8,644 nucleotides of DNA, taken from positions 1-8,644 of the forward strand of contig JBOIEE010000033.1 in assembly GCA_050740975.1 (NCBI GenBank), in the 5' to 3' direction. The first letter of the stretch is position 1. Every line of letters begins with the position of its first letter. Below, in pieces: positions 1 to 5,454 of the stretch. Origin of the DNA: JBOHHR01 sp050740975 (GTDB lineage Bacteria; Pseudomonadota; Gammaproteobacteria; JBOHHR01). A program made the position numbers and the translations under genes. Below the pieces are notes generated by a model. The model was not told where the DNA came from and ran no database searches. It saw nothing but the letters and a program-made list of their open reading frames with translations.

Positions 1-2
1 AC

Positions 3-164
3 GCGAGCTGGCTGGGTGTGCGTCTTGATGAGTTGGCTAATGCACGCGGCGGACCAAGGATCAGCATTGAGGACAGTCCGGTTTCGGTTTTGGTCATCCC
101 TACCGATGAAGAGCGAACGATCGCAGAACACACGGATGCGTTGGTCTCAGGGAAGTATCGCTGA
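3..164 (+). CDS. 3' end of an unknown protein
   Basis: This is an open frame entering from the left edge and ending at TGA 162-164, with 53 residues visible. The visible part includes LDELANARGG, SVLVIPTDEE and the C-terminus ALVSGKYR. The composition looks like a real soluble protein, with an acidic and polar C-terminus, no membrane segment and balanced codon use. I do not recognise the family. A small antitoxin-like protein is conceivable because a VapC-like fragment lies just downstream in opposite orientation, but that is only context. The start lies outside the window, so length and domains cannot be judged. Confidence 0.45.
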   Translation, partial: ASWLGVRLDELANARGGPRISIEDSPVSVLVIPTDEERTIAEHTDALVSGKYR

Positions 165-188
165 TCAATGAACCCAATCGAGCGAGGT

Positions 189-239
189 CTACGGCGGCAA
201 CACCCACTTGAGGATCACCGACGCATCGGGCACTACAAC
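189..239 (-). pseudogene. N-terminal fragment of a VapC-like PIN-domain toxin
   Basis: The minus strand reads VVPDASVILKWVLPP and then a stop at 189-191. This matches the usual N-terminus of VapC-type PIN ribonucleases, whose first catalytic aspartate sits in a V(V/P)DASV(I/A)LKW motif. Only about 15 residues of an expected 120-140 remain. A GTG at 231-233 could have been the start. The 5' side of the fragment runs directly into the 3' half of the first CRISPR repeat, so this looks like a recombination scar and not a working gene. The match rests on one short motif; chance similarity is possible but unlikely given the string of identities. Confidence 0.5.
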
Positions 240-370
240 CCGCGTGTGCGGGGAACCGGGCGTGACCGTCGGAGACCTGGGGGCGGATTGCGGTTCATCC
301 CCGCGTGTGCGGGAAACAGTACAAAAAGGATCCCGCAAGACACCAAATTGTCGGTTCATCTCCGCATGTG
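230..370. CRISPR. Relic type I-E CRISPR array (one full and two damaged repeats)
   Basis: The full repeat is at 291-319: it begins CGGTTCATCCCCGCG, has a GCGGG-type 3' arm and is of the 29-base type I-E (Cascade) class. A second copy at 352-370 matches its first 19 bases with two changes (C to T at repeat position 10, G to A at position 15) and then stops abruptly. A third copy sits at 230-258: only its 3' half (about 240-256, CCGCGTGTGCGGGGAAC) is conserved, the 5' half being replaced by VapC-like sequence. Spacing is exactly 61 bases both times, giving two 32-base spacers at 259-290 and 320-351, the usual I-E geometry. The repeat can fold into a short hairpin (CCCGC/GCGGG). No cas genes are visible, so the array is an orphan or its cas genes lie outside. 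The strand of transcription is not certain; the repeat reads in the standard orientation on the plus strand. Confidence 0.8.
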
Positions 371-430
371 TGCGTATTCCGGCCCATCGTGATCGCTTGT
401 TCCGGAGCATCGTGATCACTGATTCCGGGA
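371..430 (+). mobile_element. Solitary terminus of an IS21-family element
   Basis: The segment begins TGCGTATTCCGG and contains TTCCGG three times, at 377-382, 400-405 and 423-428, spaced exactly 23 bases apart. CATCGTGATC is repeated at 385-394 and 408-417. Ends starting with TG and carrying multiple iterated TTCCGG blocks are typical of one group of IS21-family insertion sequences, where the iterons are transposase binding sites. The outer tip faces left and abuts a CRISPR repeat. The element interior (istA/istB) is missing: past 430 the sequence is histidine-kinase coding DNA. It is therefore a leftover end after deletion of the body. The family call rests on my memory of such termini and was not searched. 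Confidence 0.65.
385..430. repeat. Two imperfect 23-base tandem units (IS end iterons)
   Basis: Units 385-407 and 408-430 share CATCGTGATC followed by a variable core and TTCCGG. A third TTCCGG one period upstream (377-382) shows the periodicity continues to the tip of the element. These are best explained as transposase-binding iterons of the IS21-type end. Confidence 0.7.
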
Positions 431-867
431 TCGCACCAGCACCGCATTGCGGATGGGCGCCAGGGGGTGCGCAGCTCGTGGGCAAGCATCGCCAGGAACT
501 CGTTCTTCTGCCGGCCCGCCTCCCGCAGCGCCTCTTCGGCCCGGCGGCTCTCGGCGATTGTCGCCTGCAAGCGCTCGTTGCTCGCCACCAATTCGGCCGT
601 GCGTTCCGCGACGCGCTGCTCCAATAGCTGGTGCGATTGGCCAGGGCCGCTCGCATCCGATCCAGCTCGACGAACACCTTGACCTTGGTGCGCTGGCAAT
701 ACTCGGCATAGGTGGTTTTTTCATTCTCAAATGGTCCCAAGGAGACAAGTAGCGGCGACGGGATATCGTCGACCGAGTCCCAGTTCCTCCAACACGGTCC
801 GGTAGACCAACTGATTTTCCGGGAGGTCCGCGATCACCAGGATATTCGCTCTGTCGGAGTCATTCAT
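431..867 (-). pseudogene. Broken receiver-histidine kinase gene
   Basis: The minus strand starts with ATG at 867 and MNDSDRANILVIADLPENQL, a typical start of a CheY-like receiver domain, and stops at 727-729 after 46 codons. In a second frame follows TYAEYCQRTKVKVFVELDRM, resembling the segment after a receiver domain. A third frame then gives LEQRVAERTAELVASNERLQ (coiled coil) and the HisKA H-box FLAMLAHELRTP with its phospho-acceptor histidine. A fourth segment, LAPIRNAVLV, continues the HisKA helix and is cut off at the IS end near 430. Most of the receiver domain (phospho-Asp region) is deleted. There are frame changes near 620-640 and in the G run at 463-467, and no ATPase domain remains. 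It cannot encode a functional sensor; its original signal is unknown. Confidence 0.75.
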
Positions 868-1034
868 GGCGCAGCCCTTGCGCTATCCCCATGCAACCGG
901 TGCCGCGCCTTACACGTCCTCCCGAGGAGGGGCACTACTGGGACAGCCGCCCCTCTTTGAGCATGCCTAGCGCTGCCTCGTACGCCACCGCGGTGATCTG
1001 GAGGTCTTCGCCATTGTTCTACAGATTCATTAGC
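868..1034. other. Intergenic stretch, no convincing gene
   Basis: No frame gives a recognisable protein. A 27-codon stretch between stops on the minus strand (about 938-1018, containing QITAVAYEAALGMLKEGRL) has protein-like composition but no start codon or known family, so it may be a gene remnant. An inverted repeat GAGGGGC / GCCCCTC lies at 927-933 and 949-955 with a 15-base loop and a short CTTT on its right; it could be a weak structured element. Confidence 0.4.
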
Positions 1035-1054
1035 TTAGGCGATACGGCTAAGCT
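1032..1054 (-). terminator. Weak hairpin at the end of yjdF
   Basis: AGCTTAG (1032-1038) pairs with CTAAGCT (1048-1054) around a 9-base loop and overlaps the yjdF stop codon. There is no T run after it on the minus strand, so it is not a good intrinsic terminator. It may protect the 3' end of the mRNA or be chance. Confidence 0.2.
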
Positions 1055-1664
1055 CGCGATCGTGTTGTCGGCTCAAGGTGAGCTGCGCAGTGATCGCGCC
1101 CAACAGCGCGAGCAACATATCCCACTGGGTATCCCATATGTCACCCTGTGTACCGAGGAATGCATCGGCCGATAGACCGCCGATCAGCGCTACCCACCAC
1201 TCGATGAATTCATAGCAAGCGCTGAAAGCGAGGCAAACGCACAGGACCAAGAAAGACAACCACTTACCTGGCTTAAGCGGTGACCAGCGTAAGAGGATCT
1301 CACGGGTCAGTATAGCGGGTATGAAACCTTGGGCGAAGTGCCCTAACCGATCATAGTGGTTGCGGCGCAGGTCTAGCAGGTCCTGCACCCAGGATCCGAT
1401 AGGCACTTGGGCATGGGTGTAATGGGCGCCCAGTATCAGGATGAGTGCGTGCAAAAACAGTAAACGGTAGAGCAGAGGCGTGAGCGGAAATCGGGAATAG
1501 GTAATTATGAATGGCGGGACGGCCAACAAGACCGGGAATGATTCGAGGATCCAAGTCGTCCTCTCGTAAGGTCGCCATCCCGAGACGATGAGAGCGATGC
1601 CTACCAGCACCACTAAGATGAGTGGCTCACGACGGGGGGTCGCAGCGCCCACGTTAAGTCGCAC
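1035..1664 (-). CDS. yjdF: YjdF-like DUF2238 inner-membrane protein
   Basis: The 209-residue product has the length of E. coli YjdF and the hallmarks of DUF2238: NHYDRLGHFAQGF at 102-114, YEFIEWW at 151-157 and GTQGDIWDTQWDM at 171-183. About five hydrophobic helices are visible, near 13-30, 39-57, 63-82, 134-155 and 183-198, so it is an integral inner-membrane protein. Its biochemical role is not established; the conserved His, Asp, Glu and Trp cluster suggests a membrane-embedded site, but that is inference. The start is GTG at 1662-1664 with an AGGGAG sequence about 13 bases upstream, which is long spacing; a second in-frame GTG lies four codons later. It follows the stress-protein gene by 33 bases on the same strand, so both are probably cotranscribed. 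The gene looks intact. Confidence 0.9.
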   Translation of the reverse strand: MRLNVGAATPRREPLILVVLVGIALIVSGWRPYERTTWILESFPVLLAVPPFIITYSRFPLTPLLYRLLFLHALILILGAHYTHAQVPIGSWVQDLLDLRRNHYDRLGHFAQGFIPAILTREILLRWSPLKPGKWLSFLVLCVCLAFSACYEFIEWWVALIGGLSADAFLGTQGDIWDTQWDMLLALLGAITAQLTLSRQHDRELSRIA

Positions 1665-1697
1665 GTCGATCGTATCACTCCCTTGCGCCGCCTTCTT

Positions 1698-2429
1698 CTA
1701 TGGATTCCTTGTCGGATACGTAGGCTTCGGATCGGCCGCGCTCTGCGAGGGCTCTCCTTCGTATCGCACAACCACCTCGACGACCATTCTAGGTAGCGCC
1801 CCGATTTCCGCATGAGTCCCTCGCAGCTCGTTGACCTGCGCCTCGAGCGGGAACCTGGCGACCTGCGGGTAGATGCGCACATCGTTGCGCTCCGCCTGGC
1901 GCGTGTGCTCTCGCCCTTCCTTTTCCCGTACTGCAGAATTTTCCCGTAACGCAGAATTCACCTTGCCCAGATTCGCATGCAGGACAGCACTGTTTTCCAG
2001 AGTAACTGCGGGCCGATGCCATTCCGCCGTCTCCCTGTGGCCATCTGGCGAGCGGTGGTGCTCCAGGAGCGAAACGGCCCGATCCACCATGGCATCCTCA
2101 ACCATCACTGAGACCAGCAACTCTCCCGCGCGTACGGAGCGCGCAAAGTATTCTGCCTCGTGCGCGGGCACGCCGAGCTTGCCCAGTGCAGCGGGCAGGT
2201 CTATGGCTGCCGCTGCGGGGACCTCGGTCGGGGCCTGATGCCTGGTCACATGGACCTCCATCTCTTTGGCGATGAGACAGAGAGGCTCGCGCGAGAAGCC
2301 CGGGGTTACGAGATGGCTGGCAACTGAGATGAGACGAACTGCGTCGTGCGAGAACTCTGCGGCAACCAAGTCGCACGCGACCGTTTGCGCTTCTCTCACA
2401 TTCCTAAAAACACCAATGACTGTCTTCAC
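1698..2429 (-). CDS. General stress protein with YflT-like and DUF2382-like regions
   Basis: This is a 243-residue soluble protein. Residues 3-124 resemble the YflT / general stress protein 17M-like domain: a VIGVFRNVREAQ start followed by LGVPAHEAEYFARSVRAGE and a LLVSVMVED strand. Residues about 180-212 (NDVRIYPQVARFPLEAQVN) resemble the DUF2382 repeat often found with PRC-barrel or YflT domains in stress proteins. The linker carries an 18-base tandem duplication. No signal peptide or membrane segment is seen. The start is GTG at 2427-2429, supported by GGAGAGGG a few bases upstream. It lies between the broken BON gene (56 bases upstream) and yjdF (33 bases downstream), suggesting a stress or envelope-stress operon. 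The molecular function of both domains is unknown; the DUF2382 assignment is weaker than the YflT one. Confidence 0.75.
   Translation of the reverse strand: MKTVIGVFRNVREAQTVACDLVAAEFSHDAVRLISVASHLVTPGFSREPLCLIAKEMEVHVTRHQAPTEVPAAAAIDLPAALGKLGVPAHEAEYFARSVRAGELLVSVMVEDAMVDRAVSLLEHHRSPDGHRETAEWHRPAVTLENSAVLHANLGKVNSALRENSAVREKEGREHTRQAERNDVRIYPQVARFPLEAQVNELRGTHAEIGALPRMVVEVVVRYEGEPSQSAADPKPTYPTRNP
1921..1956. repeat. 18-base tandem duplication inside the stress gene
   Basis: TTTTCCCGTACTGCAGAA (1921-1938) is followed directly by TTTTCCCGTAACGCAGAA (1939-1956), 16 of 18 bases identical. It keeps the frame and encodes two copies of a RENSAV-like hexapeptide in the linker between the two domains. 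A further related ENSAV lies upstream in the protein, so the linker may have grown by small duplications. Confidence 0.85.
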
Positions 2430-2485
2430 TATTTTCCCTCTCCGATGGATCTCAGAAATGAGACGTTAACGTGTCCTCGCACGAG

Positions 2486-2882
2486 TTATGGTCTATGGCG
2501 CCGATCCTGCCTGGCGAGAGATAGCTTTTCCCGATAACGCTTGGAAAATTCATTAGACGAGTTGACGCTAATGTCGTTTTTGACCGCCTCGACGCCGGCC
2601 ACCGATCTGGCCACTTGCTCGGCCTGTTGGCGTTCGTGTGAGCTCTTCGCAAACCCGCTGAGCTGCACCGTGCCCTTGAAGGTGTCCACGTAGATCGCCC
2701 GGGTCGCCAAGCAGAGCCGTCTTCACCTTGGCGGTAATCGCCGAATCATCAAAATATTCTCCGGTGATTTCCTGTTCAGGACTCCCGCACACCCGCCGAG
2801 CCGCAACGTTGCGCGCCGCAGCAGCGAGAAATCGTTTCTTCTCTGGTCGATTGATCTCGCAAATCTCCTTTCTAAACTTCAT
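2486..2882 (-). pseudogene. Broken BON-domain (OsmY-like) lipoprotein gene
   Basis: The minus strand gives TGEYFDDSAITAKVKTALLG in one frame and, after a one-base shift near the CCCGGG at 2698-2703, VDTFKGTVQLSGFAKSSHER and QVARSVAGVEAVKNDISVN in another. Together these make one BON domain as in small periplasmic or lipid-anchored osmotic stress proteins. Upstream, a lipobox-like LGGC is readable only in a further frame, so a second indel pair probably hit the signal peptide. A good AAGGAG (2865-2870) is followed after 9 bases by ATC at 2853-2855, where a start codon would be expected; the ATG at 2880-2882 lies before this site. The gene heads the minus-strand row with the YflT-like and yjdF genes. 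Either the gene is decayed or the assembly has indel errors. Confidence 0.7.
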
Positions 2883-2955
2883 TACGCAGCGTCAAGTAAC
2901 CAACTGGAGCCTAGTCAATCAAACTGCATGCCGCTCACGGCGTTAGCGTTATTTG

Positions 2956-3153
2956 CTAGATTTTCAATGAGATAGCCAAGTCACTGGAGCGCTTGCCGGA
3001 TTCGCCAACCAAGCTAAGCAGTAAAAATTTCCGGTTTGGCACGTAAGGTTTACCGGCACGCCAGCGCCTGTGGTATTGGTGGTCACGCATCAGTGCGATC
3101 CAGAACTTTTTGCCTTGCGCTGAAAGAGCACTCGCGTCTTGGGCAGCAGCCAT
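2956..3153 (-). CDS. Possible small unknown protein (65 residues)
   Basis: From ATG 3151-3153 the product begins MAAAQDASALSAQGKKFWIA, includes RDHQYHRRWRAGKPYVP and ends SSDLAISLKI. It is basic, with no membrane segment or signal peptide. AAGG lies about 10 bases before the ATG. Codon choice looks ordinary. The open frame extends further upstream to 3279, but that part reads less like protein. I do not recognise a family. It could also be a gene remnant or chance, given the lower-GC surroundings. Confidence 0.25.
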   Translation of the reverse strand: MAAAQDASALSAQGKKFWIALMRDHQYHRRWRAGKPYVPNRKFLLLSLVGESGKRSSDLAISLKI

Positions 3154-3311
3154 GTAATTCTTACCTTGCGATCGGAAATTCTTACTGATCAGTCCAGGTA
3201 ACAGAAATCTAGCGAGGGGTGCCGGTGCGTTACCCGATAAAAAAAACAGGCAGTAAGCCTCAATTGTCGCACGGCACACAATTTGACTGAAAACTGCTTA
3301 GCAACTTCTAC

Positions 3312-3340
3312 AGGAGGAGACGATGCATCTGTGCACCTGA
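3312..3340 (+). promoter_or_regulatory. Orphan strong ribosome binding site with five-codon frame
   Basis: AGGAGGAG begins at 3312, and an ATG follows at 3323-3325 with good spacing, but the frame is only MHLCT before TGA at 3338-3340. An adjacent frame stays open about 30 codons beyond. This may be the start of a gene lost to a frameshift, a leader peptide or a chance match. Confidence 0.3.
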
Positions 3341-3616
3341 AGATCCGATAAAGCCTTTGATATTGGACTCGCGTCGCGAAGGCATAGCTTGTGCAGAAGC
3401 ACGATCTACAAGTTGCATGTAGCGAATCGAGCGCATTAGCAGGGGGGCGATTGTCAAAAGGAAACCGAACCTCAAGCCGCGAAAAAATCGGGCCCTATTA
3501 GCCCAAAATATCAGCATAGAAATGAAGGAGACAGTAGTTGGTAACGAATTCTTATCACCCATCTGGCATTGATTTTTCTGAAAACCCCGCTGTGCCAGGG
3601 GTCACGGCCACCAGCC

Positions 3617-4051
3617 ATGGAAACCATGGGGCATGTGTCTCCGCTGAAACGCATTGTGTGGGCCGCTGTGTTCGCCGGAGTCGTGCTGGCGATAATGATA
3701 CAACTGTTGCTGAATATGTTAGGCGCCGGGATAGGCGCCAGCACTATCGATCCACTTGCAGGCGAACCCAGCGTCGAAACCCTCGGTCTCTCGGCGGGGT
3801 TGTGGTGGATAGCATCGAGCTTTATCGCTCTCTTTATCGGCGGTTGGATGGCCGGTCATCTCGCGGGCATATCGCGCAATCTTGATGGAATGATCCATGG
3901 CCTGCTTACTTGGAGTGTCGCCACCTTGTTTCTCTTATTGTTAGCCGGCACGGCGGTCGGTACCTTGGTAGGTGGGACATTCAATCTCATCAGCGGTGGA
4001 GTCGCCGCGGTAGCCCCTCAAGCGGCCAAAGCTGCCGGTGACGTTAGCTGA
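3617..4051 (+). CDS. PhnA-like membrane protein, truncated at the C-terminus
   Basis: The product has 144 residues and three hydrophobic helices near 12-37, 57-83 and 92-118. The pattern VSPLKRIVWAAVFAGVVLA, STIDP, WWIASSFIALFIGGWMAG and DGMIHGLLTW matches the family of small integral membrane proteins often labelled PhnA-like in proteobacteria; the label is historical and the function unknown. I chose ATG 3617 because family members start with a short MET..PLKR segment; ATG 3626 (at residue 4) is an alternative, and neither has a clear ribosome binding site. The frame ends early at TGA 4049-4051, while the +1 frame continues EDVTWTKQEGKK to a stop at 4089-4091. That segment resembles the cytoplasmic tail expected in the family, so a small indel probably removed the C-terminus. 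Confidence 0.65.
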   Translation: METMGHVSPLKRIVWAAVFAGVVLAIMIQLLLNMLGAGIGASTIDPLAGEPSVETLGLSAGLWWIASSFIALFIGGWMAGHLAGISRNLDGMIHGLLTWSVATLFLLLLAGTAVGTLVGGTFNLISGGVAAVAPQAAKAAGDVS

Positions 4052-4159
4052 GGAAGACGTCACCTGGACCAAACAAGAGGGCAAGAAATAGGTGCCACGC
4101 CTGCTAAAGGCTAGAATCGAATGCCAAGGAAGTTACCCGGCTCATGAGGAGTTATGAAC

Positions 4160-5023
4160 ATGAAGAAGTGGCTGGCTATTGTCACAGCCGCAGTCGGAAT
4201 CGTGAGCCTGGCCGGCTCCGCGGTATTGTACTCAGGTGTTTATGACGTCGCTGCGACGAAGCAGCACAGCGCGCTCCTCTACTGGATACTGGACAGAGGT
4301 TTGCGCAGCTCGGTGCGTCAACGTGCCGGGGCGATCAGTGTCCCGGCGTTGTCGGATACCGCGCTGATCGAGAACGGGTTCCGCTGCTATAGAGACCATT
4401 GTGTCCAGTGTCATGGCGCACCTGGTGTCGCACCCGATGACCTCGGCAAAGGTCTGCTGCCCTTACCCAACAATTTAGTGCAGACTGCGCGCGAATGGCC
4501 GCCGGCCGAGCTTTACTGGGTATCTAGGTATGGCATCAAGATGACCGGCATGCCCGCTTGGGGCTATCGGCTCGCGGATCACGAGCTATGGGCGATCGTG
4601 GCATTTCTCAAACAAATGCCGCTGCTCGCGCCGAAGAATTATCGTGCATTCAACGAGACGATCAGCGGCCCGTGCGGTTTGCTGGAGGCGGAGCCGGCGA
4701 GCCAACCAAGCGGGAATACTGTCCCGCCTTCTGAGGTCGCGAGCGGCGATCCGCTCCGCGGCCCTGTGGCCTTACGGCAGTACGCGTGCACAGCCTGCCA
4801 TCGCATTCCCGGCGTCACCGGTCCGAGCGCTCATGTCGGTCCTCCCTTGGAGGGAATAGCGCGCCGGAAGTATCTCGCAGGGATCATTCCCAACAACGCC
4901 GAAAACATGATTCGATGGATCCGCGATCCGCAGGTGGTGAGCTCCTTGACAGCCATGCCGGATCTAGATGTCAAGGAGTCCGATGCACGAGATATGGCGG
5001 CCTACCTTTTCACCCTCGATTAG
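4160..5023 (+). CDS. Membrane-anchored dihaem cytochrome c
   Basis: The 287-residue protein carries one N-terminal hydrophobic helix (about 4-25), likely an uncleaved anchor or signal, then two class I cytochrome c domains facing the periplasm. Domain 1 has CVQCH at 81-85 with likely Met ligand 131 in TGMPAWG. Domain 2 has CTACH at 210-214 with Met 266 in AMPDL. The ATG at 4160 is preferred over ATG 4154 because AGGAG at 4147-4151 is 8 bases from the former and only 2 from the latter. As first gene of the oxidase operon it probably takes electrons from the bc1 complex or a periplasmic donor and passes them to the oxidase. Domain 2 is clearly paralogous to the next gene's product. The donor is not visible from sequence. 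Confidence 0.85.
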   Translation: MKKWLAIVTAAVGIVSLAGSAVLYSGVYDVAATKQHSALLYWILDRGLRSSVRQRAGAISVPALSDTALIENGFRCYRDHCVQCHGAPGVAPDDLGKGLLPLPNNLVQTAREWPPAELYWVSRYGIKMTGMPAWGYRLADHELWAIVAFLKQMPLLAPKNYRAFNETISGPCGLLEAEPASQPSGNTVPPSEVASGDPLRGPVALRQYACTACHRIPGVTGPSAHVGPPLEGIARRKYLAGIIPNNAENMIRWIRDPQVVSSLTAMPDLDVKESDARDMAAYLFTLD

Positions 5024-5068
5024 GAACGACCATAACTTGGAGTTCAGCGCTTCCAGACTACGAACCCG

Positions 5069-5452
5069 ATGGAAACACTCATCATCCGATGGGCCATCCC
5101 GCTTGGCCTAGTCCTTATGGTGACGGCCTTTGGCTGCGCCGATCCGGACTTGTATGCGTTGCGCTCCACCGGCGCGGATCCCGAGGCGGGGCGCGCGGCC
5201 ATCGAGCGTTACGACTGTGGAGTCTGTCACACCATCCCGGGCATTCGAGGCGCGCGTGGTATCGTCGGCCCGCCGCTCGATGCCTTCAGTCATCGCGTTT
5301 ACATCGCCGGAAAATTCGGCAACCGCAAAGAGATCCTGGAGCGCTGGATCCAAGATCCCCCGGCGCTCGCTCCCGAAACCGCGATGCCGAACCTGGGCGT
5401 CGAGGAACAAGAGGCAAGAGACATGGCGGCCTATTTGTATCGGCTTCGCTAG
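5069..5452 (+). CDS. Monohaem cytochrome c lipoprotein
   Basis: The product has 127 residues. It starts with a lipoprotein signal, METLIIRWAIPLGLVLMVTA followed by FGC, with Cys 23 as likely lipid-modified residue. The haem motif is CGVCH at 50-54 and the probable axial Met is 106 in ETAMPNL. The C-terminus EARDMAAYLYRL is nearly the same as that of the upstream dihaem protein (DARDMAAYLFTL), showing recent common origin. No strong ribosome binding site precedes ATG 5069; GGAG lies too far upstream, so translation may depend on coupling with the gene 45 bases upstream. It ends 2 bases before the coxB start. Likely role: an electron carrier tethered to the membrane that feeds CuA of subunit II. 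Confidence 0.85.
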   Translation: METLIIRWAIPLGLVLMVTAFGCADPDLYALRSTGADPEAGRAAIERYDCGVCHTIPGIRGARGIVGPPLDAFSHRVYIAGKFGNRKEILERWIQDPPALAPETAMPNLGVEEQEARDMAAYLYRLR

Positions 5453-5454
5453 CG

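Larger units (their letters stand above)
2883..3616. other. Long intergenic stretch of lower GC between divergent genes
   Basis: This stretch separates the minus-strand BON gene from the plus-strand PhnA-like gene, so promoters for both must lie here or close by. Sampled lines are about 42-50% GC, below the neighbouring operons. I find no tRNA, no clear sigma-70 promoter and no strong intrinsic terminator. It holds one weak small gene candidate (2956-3153, minus) and one strong orphan ribosome binding site (3312-3317, plus). ATGAAGGAGACAGTAG at 3522-3537 contains an AAGGAG but no sensible frame follows. Confidence 0.5.

Noticed and set aside
1..164. Left fragment as Cas2 or another Cas protein next to the array
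   Set aside because: Its visible C-terminus does not resemble Cas1 or Cas2 of type I-E, so position alone is insufficient.
189..740. Minus-strand protein-like frames containing SRTRGDEP and PHTRG peptides
   Set aside because: These peptides are the well-known false translation of type I-E CRISPR repeats; the longer frames only join the array, the IS end and kinase remnants.
927..955. Inverted repeat GAGGGGC/GCCCCTC as an intrinsic terminator
   Set aside because: The loop is 15 bases and only three T follow, so it is too weak to call; mentioned only as structure.
2883..2960. TTGACT and TTGACG boxes on the minus strand upstream of the BON gene as a promoter
   Set aside because: No matching -10 hexamer at 16-18 bases from either box.
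3308..3562. 84-residue minus-strand frame starting MGDKNSLPTTVSF with basic and hydrophobic segments
   Set aside because: No ribosome binding site, no recognised family, and it runs antisense to the orphan ribosome binding site; composition alone is not enough.
3615..3629. CCATGG-AAA-CCATGG palindrome at the PhnA-like start as an operator
   Set aside because: It is a short repeat in coding sequence around two ATG codons, with no known regulator match.
4786..5454. Upstream in-frame extension of subunit II
   Set aside because: It overlaps both cytochrome genes and reads as low-quality Arg/Ser/His-rich sequence; ATG 5455 right after the previous stop fits family N-termini.
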